From the NCBI GenBank assembly GCA_028622995.1, contig JAJQJQ010000022.1, positions 2,728,001-2,792,000 of the forward strand: a stretch of DNA of 64,000 nucleotides. Reading direction: 5' to 3'. The notes beneath the pieces are model-generated. The model searched no databases, was not told where the DNA came from, and worked only from the letters and a program-made list of their open reading frames with translations. The translations under genes and the position numbers were made by a program. This stretch comes from Panagrolaimus kolymaensis (Eukaryota; Nematoda; Chromadorea; Rhabditida; Panagrolaimidae). Shown here one piece after another: positions 50,995 through 61,946 of this stretch. Each line of letters starts with the position of its first letter. Positions within the stretch are counted from its first letter, which is position 1.

Positions 50995-51232
50995 TTAAAG
51001 GACGAATGTCATTTCGTTTTTTTTTCAAATTCGCACCAATCTGTCTCCACCTGGCAAAAAATGCTCAATATCGATTTGCACGTAAAAAATGACAGTATGC
51101 TTGGGAAAAAAATCTGTCGTTCCCATGCATACTGTCATTTTTTACGTGCAAATCGATATTGAGCATTTTTTGCCAGGTGGAGACAGATTGGTGCGAATTT
51201 GAAAAAAAAACGAAATGACATTCGTCCTTTAA
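50995..51232. mobile_element. TTAA-flanked palindromic element (near-perfect 112-bp inverted repeat)
   Basis: The left arm 50995-51106 and right arm 51121-51232 are reverse complements with a single visible mismatch close to the 14-base loop (51107-51120). Each arm starts at a TTAA tetranucleotide (50995-50998, 51229-51232), the target duplicated by piggyBac-like and palindromic MITE families such as the PALTTAA repeats named in C. elegans. First bases inside are AGGACGAATG. It encodes nothing: the 105-codon frame at 50845-51162 runs through it by chance. A transcript would form a very long hairpin. Confidence 0.8.
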
Positions 51233-54200
51233 CGTTTTCAAGTAAAAAAGTAAACAATTTCAAAAAAATTTGTTAAACTAGCAAAAAAATTGTGTGTGAA
51301 GAGCCGCAAAGATCAACGATAAAGGTAATCCCACGAAACTAAACCAGCATCTATGATAAACCTTCGCAAAAACTAAATAAAAATCAAATGAAAGCTGCCA
51401 TTTTTATCAATCAAAGAATCACATAAAAATCAGTTATTTCACGTTAAAAAGCCGCATAATTTTGGCAATTAAAATAGCGGAAGTTGGACGAGAAGAATAA
51501 GAAGCATATGTTTCTAGTTAATGCAAAAGATGAAAGAAAGAGGTCGCAACTAATTGTGCCATTAAAAAACAGACAAAACAAAAGGCTATTAATTTTTTTA
51601 TGCCGTAAAAAATGTCGGATAACGGAGATCCCCTGTTTTTCCATTTTATAAAAGCATTATTTTTTTAATCAAAAGAAATAAAGGAAAAGGCAAAAAAAAG
51701 AAAGAAAATGAGGCCATAACGAGTTTCGCGCAATATAAGAAAAAATTCCTTACGGCGACATGAAGAAATAAAAAATACATTCCAAAGTTATAAAAAAATG
51801 AAGCGCTCAATTAAATAAAACTAAAGAAAACCCATAAAGCTTATTTCTTCTATTCTATTCTCTCTTTTTAAAATGATTTTCTTTTTTCTTCTTGCTTCTT
51901 TCTATTTTGAAGCGTAAATGAACCATGAATATTCATTCCTTTATAAAGAAGCATCAAATAAGAAAAAGGGTTTCCACAAAAAGACATATGGCAAAAAAAG
52001 AAAAGCTTCAAAGAAATAATAATAATGCTTTTATTATTATTTTTCCTACGTAATTTTTTAGAGTCAATCAGTGTCACACCAACATCTGCGGTTTTTATTA
52101 CAAAATAAAGTTATTACTTTCACAGTTACAGTAACAGTAATCTTTATTACCTCGATAATAAATTTAATCTTTCTTTTATTAAAAACAGCTACCCTTAAAA
52201 ATAATAAAGATTAGAATATTTTCGCAAAAAAAGTTAACTTCTAAAAAATAGTAACGTTTATTTTACGATTTTCCAACCTTTAAAAAATTTTAACTTAAAA
52301 ATAAAAAAATAAAAATAGGAGGAAAGAAAACGATATCCATGAAAATAAGAAAGAGGAAACAAGGAGGAAAAAAAGAATATACAATATATAGCTTTCAAAA
52401 GATGAAATTTGATCTTCAAAGAAAGCAGGCAAGCAGCATTCATTGTTTGATGGCGGTCAAACGCGTGTCCGCGCAAAAGAATCCAAGTATGAAAAGAATA
52501 AAATAAAGAAAGTTGTGAAATTACGCAACTTCATTCATTCACTCAATCGTTAAAAAATTCAAAAAAAAGAAAGAGGAAATTGAAAGAGAAACATTTCAAT
52601 GGGTCAACCACAATCTTTGAAAAATGGCAAACCTTTGTTTTCTTTAACCAAAAAAAAAATACTTTTTTGTGTCGTTGCTTTTGCTCGAACATTATTGATA
52701 GATGAAGCCCTAACAAGTCAGCAAGCAAAAGAGAGAGAATGAAAAATGGAAGAAGCCTTAAGCGATAATCATCGCAAACACCTTTTTTCTTCTTTTTTTT
52801 TCGTTGGTAGTGCTTGATTAGAAAATTGTTTGCATGAATATTCGTGCATTAATCTGATGACACTGAGCCGCTACAATCGCCACACGAAAGAAATAATAAT
52901 CAAGAATGTTTAGTGTTTATAAGTAGTATCTTAATATTGTCCGTAATGTTTACTTTTTAGTCACGGGAAATGAAACTTGTAATGTTCGAAGGGAAAAAAA
53001 TAACTGTTCCAAACCAAATTCGAGAAAGAAGCTTCGCAACAAAAAAAAATCTATGAAAAATCCTAAAGATTGAGGAGGTAGTGGTAATAAATAAGTTAGA
53101 CTCGGATCAAAACAAAAATATAAAAATAAAATGTAAAAAAAGGGGCAGAAAAAAATTTGGAAAAAAATTTTGCACTTGAATAATAAGAATTTTTTTTTCA
53201 TTTTCATAATTCTTTTGTCAAAAATAAATTTATTTTAAAAGGAAAATGAAGGAGGGGGAAGATAATCAAAAAAGCATGCAAAAATATGATGCAAAGAAAA
53301 AAAACTTATTTTTCATTCATTCAATTTTTTTTCTTCAACGCTCGAGGAAATGTTTTTTCTTTTTCATCTTCTGACTCTTTTTTCATTCAAGTTTTTTAAC
53401 AAAAAAAATGAAGAACACTTGCTTGCTTGCGCGCTGCTCCGCTTGAATCAAAGAAACAAACAACATGAGCATCGAACGATGATGACCAGACTAAAATGGG
53501 ATTTAAAAGAAGAAGGAAAATTTTGACAAAGCAACAATTTCAGCCTTCTAATAAATACAAGTAAGAAAAAAGAAAAAACAAACTTTTTGTATTTAAATTC
53601 AAAAAAAAGAAGATTGGATTAAAAAGAAAAAAACTATAGGTCCGTGAATGCGCAATTGCACTTTTGTCTGCTGACATGCTTGCTATTTTTCACGCAACTT
53701 TTTTATTGCTATACTTCTTTTTTCTATCCATCGTTCATTTCCATGACCAAAAAAAAGTAAAGACTGGATCAAGTGAGATTTCACTTTATTAAGATTTTCT
53801 TCGCCTTCTTTTTCTTTTTAATTGGAATGTTGAGTAACAGGCAATTGTAACAAGAAAAAGTGACTACCACCACTTCAAAGAAAACTAAAAAAAATCGCCG
53901 CCATTGAAAAAAAAACTAAAGGATGTTGTTGTTCTTTTCATCATCGCCATCGTCATCTTCATCATTAGTTGGCATTTTTATTTTATAATTTGTAGTAAAA
54001 ACATTTCTCAAATTTTTAGTATGCAGTAGCAGTAGTGGCTATTTTTAAAGGATAAACAATTGCCTTTTAGCAACAAAAATTTATTTTGATCACTAAAAAA
54101 CAGCAGCAATTGGCAAGAAAAAAAAAACATCCATCAACAAACTTTTCTCTTTTTGTTCAACTCATTTTTTACAACGACAGATTTTCAATCAACGAAAAAA

Positions 54201-54417
54201 ATCATTGCCAACATTACTTTTTTTTATGTCCTTTGACCATCGATAAACTTTTTTCTCCTTGTCACTCAACTTCCTAATTGACAAATCTTTTCAAATTCCT
54301 AATCTCGTCCTTCCTATAAGAATGTCCAATCAACAACAAAAAAAATTACAAGATTATATTAAAATTTATTTGTTACAAATTTAATTTAAACATTAAAAAA
54401 TATTACAAAATACAAAA
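51233..54417. other. gene-poor noncoding interval
   Basis: AT-rich, with A-run and GAAAGAAG-type tracts. No exon or RNA gene recognised. Frames such as 52950-53207 are artefacts of T runs. Confidence 0.45.
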
Positions 54418-55963
54418 TTAAGAAAAAACAGGATTAACAACTGAAACCATGGGTTTTGTTTCTTCACGCTTTGGTGTGAAAAGCGATGAATTCATGAGAA
54501 CAGTAGCAGATGATGAATTCTTGATAGCAGTTGCAACACGATCAACGACGAGGTCACGACGGTAACTGAAAAGAAGGAAAATGTCAATGAAAGATATAAA
54601 GATAAAAGCTTACCGAACTTGAGGATAATGATTGCATAATAAGAACATGAAGACGCCAAAGATCATGATGAACAAGGTGACAATGAAGAGAACAATCCAA
54701 AAATTGGATTCTTGATTACCATGCATTTCAGTTGAACGTGGAGTGGCTGAATCGATAAGAGCACCAGAGGAAGATTTAGGACAACCATGTTCATCAGAGC
54801 TATCAAAACAATCAGATACACCATTGCAACGAGCACCAGGATGAAGACATTCTCCGCTGTGGCACATGAAGAGTCCAGGTTCACACTTATGAAGGTAATT
54901 GCATTCTTCTTCATCCTATAAAAGCAAAAAATTTAGCACAAAAAAGCAAAAATTATTTAATGCAAACTTACTTCTCCTCTAGCACAATCAGGAATGTTGT
55001 CACATCGACGTTCAATGGGGAGACACATACCTTCAGGGCATTCAAATTCATCATGAGATTTACAGGAAGAGAGGATATAATTAGAAGGACCACGTGCAAT
55101 TTCTCGACTAACATGAACTTCAAGAACAGAACGTGGAGTTGTAGAAGAAGTTAGGACAGCTACATGAGAATCTTTGGAGCAACCTTGTTCATCAGATCCA
55201 TCTGAACATTCGCGTTTATCATTACAACGAGCTCCAGGATGCAAGCATTCACCGCTTTGACACATGAAGAGACCTGGTTTACAAACATGAAGGTACTGAC
55301 ATACTTTTTCGTCCTATAATAGAAAAAGACATAATAAGCAAACAAATAACAAATAAAAACTTACTTCACCCATAGAGCAATCAGGAATATTGTCACAGTG
55401 ACGTTCGAGCGGGAGGCATGTACCATCATCACATTGGAATTCATCATGAGGATTACATAAAGAGATTAAAGAACGAGAAGGACCCATAATCAAATCCTGT
55501 TTACCAGAATTAGAAGGACCAGGTGCAATTTCTCGACTAACATGAATTTCAGGAACAGGACGTGGAGTTGTTGAAGAGGTAAGAACAGCCACAGGAGAAG
55601 GTTGGGAGCAACCAAATTCATCAGATCCATCTGAACATTCGCGTTTACCATTGCAACGAGATGTTGAAGGTTCACATTCACCACTTTGACACATGAAGAG
55701 ACCACGTTCACAGTTATGCAGGTAATGGCAAGCTTCTTCATCCTATAAAAGAAACATACATAAAATAAAAACAAACTAAATAAATGAAAACTTACTTCAC
55801 CCATAGAGCAATCAGGGATATTGTCACAGTGACGTTCAATGGGAATACATTTACCATCATTACATTTGAATTGATCATTAGGATCACATAAAGATGTCAA
55901 AGGATGAGAAAGACCAAGCACGAAGAAGCTTAAAAACGTTAGTAAAACGAATTTATTCATCAT
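54418..55963 (-). CDS. transmembrane protein with six LDL-receptor class A repeats
   Basis: Five exons in reverse: 55963-55796, 55742-55365, 55313-54972, 54915-54614 and 54565-54418, giving 445 aa. Signal peptide at 1-19. Six LDLa modules, each with six Cys and an acidic calcium site (for example [15 protein letters not shown]), arranged as three copies of a two-module unit: odd modules read [21 protein letters not shown], even ones [10 protein letters not shown]. Units are joined by linkers with SSTTPRP and HVSREIA. Each unit boundary is marked by a phase-0 intron at the same place (GE, intron, DE), so the gene grew by exon duplication. Transmembrane helix at about 367-390, then a 55-residue tail ending NPVFS, an NPxF endocytosis-like motif. 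Likely a cell-surface lipoprotein or ligand receptor. There are no EGF or beta-propeller modules, so it is not a full LDL receptor. Confidence 0.88.
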
Positions 55964-56909
55964 TGAAGAAGAAGTTAGTTGTTAGTAAACAGACAGATGA
56001 GAATACAACTTTGATAAAAAATAAAATTGCAAATGGAAAAAAAATGACCACTATCACTTTGAAAAGCGAGTCAATGTTTGCTCTCGCGTTTTTTTGAAAA
56101 ACAAAATAAAGACACGCAAAAAAGAAGGTCCTCGTCGCTTCCATCAATCTAGAAGAAAAAGGAACATTTTTATGTGAACGCTGAATGGCACTTTTCAACA
56201 GCTATTTTTTTATTTAGTTTTATTCGTTTGGATAAAATCAATTTTTAGTGAATATTTAATTGACCGATCAGGTTTTTGACAATCAAAGTATAAAGCAGCA
56301 CGATTTTGTTAAAAATCCAGTGTTCCATAAAAAGGGGAAAACTTCTTAGTTATTCGGGCTCTTCAAGGTTCACAAACTAAAATGGTAGCAAATGATGGTC
56401 ATTCGTGCATCGACTAAAGTGATACACCAAATCAAATTAAGTTTAAAATAAAAAAATAATTAGCATTCATTCTTTGGCAGACAAAATTGTGACGAGATTC
56501 TTTTAGGTGGCAATTGTGATATCGATACTTCTTTCAAATTCTTATGTTAGTTTTTTGAATTAGAAAGTCAAGAATAAAATTAAATTTTATTGCATGATCT
56601 AAACTTCAAAAAAATATTTAACTAGATTTTTTTTAATGTGGCCTTTTTTGTTTTCTATTTATAAAATTTGTTTTTTGTTCTTTAATCGGCACTGCTTTAG
56701 TCTTTGCAAAAAATCTTCAGAATAATATTTACATAATAAAGAAAGATTACAATAAGTTTATTTAAAAAACATAAAGCTTCACAATTTATTTATCAAAAAG
56801 AATTAAAACATAACATATTATGCGTCCAACAGCAATACAATGAAAGATCGTAAAGAAAGTATAACAAAAAAATTACAAACAAGCAATAACAAATTTAAAA
56901 CTGTGCTAT
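55964..56909. other. noncoding interval
   Basis: Promoter side of the LDLa gene and 3' flank of eIF2B-gamma; AT-rich, nothing else recognised. Confidence 0.45.
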
Positions 56910-59880
56910 TCAATCATCCATGTCCATTTCACTTTCATTTTGTAATACAGTTTTTTCAACACGAGTTCCATCAGCAACCACTTGATCATTTCCAATAATG
57001 CTATTATTAACAAGAGCTCCTGCACCAATAACGGCATTCGGACAAATGATTGAATCAGTTATTTGAGCACCATTTCCAATTTTAGCACCTTTCATGATAA
57101 CACATTTATTGATTTTTACCATTCCTCCAATTTGAGCTTCTTCATCAACAGCGGTTTTAGCATCAACTCCTTTGATATCATTTACAATGGCAGCAATTTT
57201 AATTCCTTCATCATCAAAAAAACACTTGGGAGCTTGCTGAAATTAAAGTTACGTTATTAAAATTAAACATGAGTTTGAAATCAAAACACACTGGCGTTTA
57301 TGTGTTTGAAAGTCGTCGGTAAATCGCATAGTAAAATAATAATGCAAGAAGTCATAATCAAATCTTCTTGCTCCTATACCAACTCCATCAAATGGTTTTA
57401 GTCGATATGAACTTGTAGTGGACTCTGATTCAAATCCACAACCGGTCAATGAAACATCAACAATTGAACGACGTGAAGTGGCTGGTACTCAAGTTGTAAA
57501 AAAAAGTTTTGAAGTCGATGATGAAATTATATCTAGCTTTGAAGCCGATGTAGAGCCTCTTGTGTCAACACCGCGATTACCAAATCTTACACGCAAAACT
57601 CATGGTATTACAGCATTGGTTCGAAAAGCTCGTAATAACAAACTATCTGAAGGTGAACACCAAAATGGTCTCTATGTTGAATCAAAATTTAATCATGAAT
57701 CTATGTCAGAAGTATGGAAGTGGCTCCAAGACACTTTGGAAAGAGAATGTCAACCTTGGAATTCAAATCACTATCAACATGTTTGCTATATGTTTATGAC
57801 TGAAGAACACCTGAAAGAAGTTCAAGAAAAACTCAAAGAAGGTTCTCTAACTGAAGATTATGTTGAAAAAGCCATTCGAGAATATTTGCTGTATATAGGA
57901 GAATGTTGTAACATGTGGACAAGAACTTATTCCCACTTGAAGTTTTCTTCTTTCAAAGAGGAATTGAAAAAGAATAAATGGGTGATGATTTCTATGATAC
58001 CAGAAGTTACATCGAATGCTGGAAAAGCTCGAGAGATGGAACATATTCTACTAATGATAGCACGTGAGTTTACATTTGAAAAATACTGTTATAATTTGGT
58101 CACTTTTTAGGTCATAAAGGTATATTCGGCACTCGTCAAACTGATGGTTATGGTCTTTACAATAAATCTTCTGGTTATTCTTGTACTCGATTGTATTCAA
58201 ATATTATGACTTGTAGTGGCGATGAAGACTATGGAAAATTGTTGAATGTTTTGAATGAATGTTTTATATGGGGAATAGAATATGGAAAAAAGTTATATGC
58301 GTCAAAAATTGTTGTTTCAACTCCTCAAACTGAACTATCTAAACAAGCTCAATTCAAAGGTAACAACCGCGAACAAAACATGGAATATCATAGAAACAGA
58401 TATTATGATAATCTTGAAGAAAGTCGTCAACATAACCGAGAATATCGTAAAGAAAACAAAGAAAATTTGAATATGATTCAAATGCGTCCATATCAAAAAG
58501 AAAGAAGACTTGAATTACAAAGAATTCGTCGAGCAGGTGGTAAGACTATAAGAAAAACTAAAGATGATATTATTTGTTCTAGTTGTAATGGTAAGGGTCA
58601 TATGAGAACTAATAGTAGATTATGTCCAAATTATTTTAATATAACACGTTAATTATTTTAATTGTTATTAATGTATGTTATTATTTGTTTATGTTTATAA
58701 AACTATAACGCCTAAAGTTTGTCATCACTCACCTGTACAGCTTTGTTCGCTTCAAACCATGTACCAATTGTATTGCAGCGAGCCATCGTTGTTGCAGAAT
58801 CTTTGGCTGCCTTGAAAGCAAAGCATCGAATTTCGTCATCTGGAGTTGAAACCTTTTCCGATTTTTTGGCATAATCTTGTAGGTCATCATCATCGTGTAA
58901 TTCATTTTCACCAAACATCATTCTCATTATTGCTTTATCTCGTTTAGCATATTGAAGTTCCAAAATATAAGGGATGAATTCAGCTGTGATCGATGAAAAG
59001 TTGCTAAAATATTGAAATTAGATGACATTAAAAAACCAGCCAAACAACATACTCATCCAATGTTTTTATAACATTTAAAAGTCCTTTCTTCATTATATAA
59101 ATATGACAATTGGTGTAACGAGCAGTTAAATGAACATTGTGAAATTGAACAAATAATTGATGCTTTGGTTTCATTTCTTCAAAATCTTCTTCTGGTGCCA
59201 AAAATAATGAACGATTGGAATCAGCAGCTAGGATAGAAAAATCTCGATCTAAAAAGTTATTATGACTTGTATTCGTTATCTTTAAAAACCACTCACTATT
59301 TACTTGTTTTTTGTGTCCAGGAACTGGACCAGTGAGAGCATTTTCTGTTAACAAAACTGTCAATAAAGCATCATCAGCTCTGTGTTGTTGCAACATGTAA
59401 TGTAAGTTAATATCAGAAACAATATCACCAGAAATAACAATGAAATCATGTTTGATTTTATCAGCAACAAATCTAAGGGCTTCAACAGTTCCCCATTCAT
59501 CATTATCAGATCCAGGATTAACCACATCAATTTTAAGGCCAGGAAGAGGAGGCAGTTCACCATTTGCAAGAAGTTGACGAATTTTTTCATCACATCTTTC
59601 GTTTGTTATAAGAATTACATCTAAAATATGGAAATGAAACAAAGGATTAAAAAATATTATACTAACCATATATGTGATTGCGGTGGAGAGTATTTAAGGC
59701 ATACCAAAATAGTGGAATATTTGCCACAGGTAGTAATGGCTTTGGAATATTATTTGTTAAATCCTGAAAAAGAAAAAAAGTTACAAGTTCAAGAAAATAT
59801 TTAAGAAAAAAACTAACCGTCATACGACCACCATGACCACCAGCAAACACTACAGCTTGAAATTCAGTAAACACTGTCAT
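56910..59880 (-). CDS. EIF2B3: translation initiation factor eIF2B subunit gamma
   Basis: Part of the catalytic sub-complex of eIF2B, the GDP-GTP exchange factor for eIF2. Six exons in reverse: 59880-59818, 59763-59667, 59620-59297, 59248-59053, 59003-58733 and 57236-56910, giving 425 aa (human 452). The N-terminal nucleotidyltransferase-like domain has [34 protein letters not shown] and [13 protein letters not shown]. The C-terminal left-handed beta-helix shows hexapeptide repeats ([36 protein letters not shown]) and ends with an acidic tail. The last intron, 57237-58732, contains a complete gene on the other strand. TECR lies 222 bases upstream on the same strand, and CAATTTTAG stands about 35 bases before the ATG, consistent with co-transcription. 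Confidence 0.92.
57269..58652 (+). CDS. ANKLE1/LEM-3-type GIY-YIG nuclease with C-terminal TAF1-like zinc knuckle, nested antisense in the eIF2B-gamma intron
   Basis: Three exons: 57269-57318, 57402-58063 and 58111-58652, with consistent phases (2, 1), giving 417 aa. Residues 1 to about 125 are unassigned. About 135-290 resemble the GIY-YIG endonuclease domain of ANKLE1/LEM-3: HVCYMFM as the first strand, LLYIGECC as the YIG strand, then TRTYSHL (Arg and His), KAREMEH (the catalytic Glu position), LYNKSSG (Asn), and the closing [15 protein letters not shown] helix. LEM and ankyrin domains are absent. A very basic, Arg/Asn/Glu-rich linker follows. Near the end [15 protein letters not shown] leads to [13 protein letters not shown] and LCP, the CCHC knuckle typical of TAF1. 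Both family calls are from memory of motifs; the gene structure is firmer than the function. It could be a captured mobile-element gene or a lineage-specific nuclease. Confidence 0.65.
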
Positions 59881-60102
59881 TTTTAAAGCACTTTGAAAGG
59901 TAAGATATCACCTAAAATTGACAGTAGTGTTAAGCAATGAATGATGAAAGATTGCAGTGGTAAAAAGTAATTGGCAAAAAACCATGTCAGATCAAAAATA
60001 ATAAGTACTTAAAGAAAATTTATTACAAATAAAAAATAATATTAGTTAAATGAGGCACATATAAATCAAATACATATCATCAAAACTATAAGAGGAATGG
60101 CT

Positions 60103-61259
60103 CTAACATAAGAAAGGAATAATAGCCTTGCGATTTTTAGGGTAATTTGAAAATTCTTTTTTGTAGTTTCGATGTTTTCCATCAGCCCAGATTTTCATTT
60201 GAACGAAGCCAGCAATCGTGAAAAAGACGGCAGGAAGACATTGAGTCATGATTGAGAAACAAATCCATGAACCAACTTCGTACGTGTAATTTGGACAGCT
60301 CGTAAAATGGTACATTTGAGTTAATGGATTGCCATTAGGTAACGGAATGTGGCGTTCTTTTGTTCCTGGAGGTCGAAGATCACGAAGGAGAGCATGAATT
60401 GAGTAATTGCCTAAAAATTAATAAGTAAAGCGAATTAATCTTGCAATGAAACAAACCCATTTCGCAGATAACAAATCCAATGAGAGCAAGATAAACTTGG
60501 AAGCAACCTAATAGAGGTGGAGTGTAAAGCGGGTGATTGATGAAGTATGACATGAATGCAGCGAAACCCCAGTAATAAGAACAATTTTTGAAGAGATTAG
60601 TGAAGGGCATTGTACCATTTGAGAAGCGATGAACAAATAGAGTTTCATAAATTCTTTTAGCATAATGTAAGGAATGACACAGAAGAGCCAGGAAAACTGC
60701 ATGGTCGATAGGCTTGGAGCTAGCATCTGAAAAACAAAAGTTAGAATGTTGCAAAAATAAAACATCAAACGAAAAAACTTGCTTGCACCATAAATGAATG
60801 ATGGACGAAGATAAAAGATTGGGTAGACAAAAAGTGGTCCAGCGTATTCAAGAAGAAAAACCTATAAACCCAAAATAAAAAAGAATTCCATTGAGAGTTG
60901 TAAAAATGTTGCAAAAACAAAAACTAACAGTTTTCCATGCAATTTGTGGTCCCAAATCTCGGACATAAACTTGAGCATTCTTTGCTGGAAGATTAAGTTC
61001 TTTGACAAGCTTTTCATCTGCGACATTTTTTCCACGAGGTTCCAAACGAAGAGAAAGGCGATCAATTCCCAAGTGATTTCGAGCAGAGATTTTCCGCTTC
61101 AAAGATAGAACATTATCATCAAGTGATACCTAAAAAATTCTTATTATTACATACATGATAAAAAATGATTCATAAAATAAAAAAACTTGCATCATCAATG
61201 GTAATCGAAGGCTTTTTGGTGGATTTGGCATCAAAAACTTCGATGCTTATCTTCGACAT
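60103..61259 (-). CDS. TECR: trans-2,3-enoyl-CoA reductase
   Basis: ER-membrane enzyme for the last step of very-long-chain fatty acid elongation (C. elegans ART-1, yeast Tsc13). Five exons in reverse: 61259-61191, 61129-60929, 60861-60783, 60726-60457 and 60410-60103, giving 308 aa, exactly the human length. An N-terminal ubiquitin-like part (DAKSTKKPSITID, RLSLRLEPRGK, YVRDLGPQIAWKTV) is followed by the membrane reductase domain: FLLEYAGPLF, YETLFVHRFSNGTMP, KNCSYYWGFAA, SCPNYTYEVGSW, and the end IIPFLC (human IIPFLL). Introns 1 and 3 begin with GC rather than GT (both GCAAGT followed by a T run); only these give an open frame. TTTTTATAG precedes the ATG by 15 bases. Confidence 0.94.
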
Positions 61260-61746
61260 TATTTTTTTCTACCTATAAAAAGACAAAAATTCAATAAAGG
61301 CAATAATAAGAGGAATAAAAAATAGGATAGCAAATAATTTTGAGCAAAAAAGGGAATGGCGTGATTAATTGATAAAATAAGAAAAAGTTTAAAGACATTT
61401 GGAAGTTTTTCACGATGGTCGTATTTTGCACTAGGTTAAACCAACAATATGAAAACACGCCATTGCCTTTTTAATCAGCTTGTCAAAAAAGAGAAAAAAT
61501 TGAACCACGTAAAAAAAATATTGAAAGAGATATTGTAAATCTTGGAAATGGAAAGGCATGATTTCAAAGCTTTTGGAAAAAATGAATGCAATGTTTGAAG
61601 ACACACATCAAAATACAAACAAAGGAACATTTTGCCTGATGCAGCAGTGGACTCTTTTTTCTCATACCTTTTTCATTAAAAAAATTTCACAAAGTTTTTT
61701 TTCTTCAAACTTTCAGCAAAGTTTTTATTCATAATTTTAAATTTTA
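61260..61746. other. intergenic region between TECR and the WDR55-like gene
   Basis: A 487-bp A/T-rich gap between divergent genes, followed directly by the palindromic element at 61747-61945. No TATA box or other motif identified. Confidence 0.4.
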
Positions 61747-61945
61747 TTAAAGGAACAAGACTATTTGATGCCTTTTCGAAAATTTCGATACTGGGGCTGG
61801 GAGGAAGAGTTGGGGCGGCGCGTGTTTGAATTACCGTGTAAGACAGAAGGTGACACGGTAATTTAAACACGCGCCGCCCCAACTCTTCCTCCCAGACCCA
61901 GTATCGAAATTTTCGAAAAGGCATCAAATAGTCTTGTTCCTTTAA
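61747..61945. mobile_element. TTAA-flanked palindromic element abutting a start codon
   Basis: The left arm 61747-61839 and right arm 61853-61945 (93 bases each) are reverse complements with only a few mismatches (for example CTGGGGCTGG against CTGGGTCTGG) around a 13-base loop. Both ends carry TTAA, then AGGAAC; the element at 50995-51232 starts TTAA AGGAC, so the two may be related. The arms contain a GC-rich core (GGGGCGGCGCGTG), unlike the AT-rich surroundings. The right arm ends one base before the ATG of the WDR55-like gene, so the element probably forms its 5' UTR or promoter. The 83-codon minus frame across it is not a gene. Confidence 0.8.
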
Positions 61946-61946
61946 A

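Noticed and set aside
50845..51162. Plus-strand 105-codon frame
   Set aside because: About half of it lies in the inverted repeat; no splice sites or motifs.
50995..51232. miRNA precursor as explanation of the palindrome
   Set aside because: Arms of 112 bp are far longer and more perfect than a miRNA hairpin, and TTAA ends fit a transposon better.
57249..57449. Minus-strand 66-codon frame as a possible eIF2B-gamma exon
   Set aside because: It does not match the family, and exon 58733 joins exon 57236 directly in frame. The region is the first exon and intron of the nested plus-strand gene.
61676..61927. Minus-strand 83-codon frame
   Set aside because: It runs through the palindrome and has no family similarity; chance frame in the GC-rich arms.
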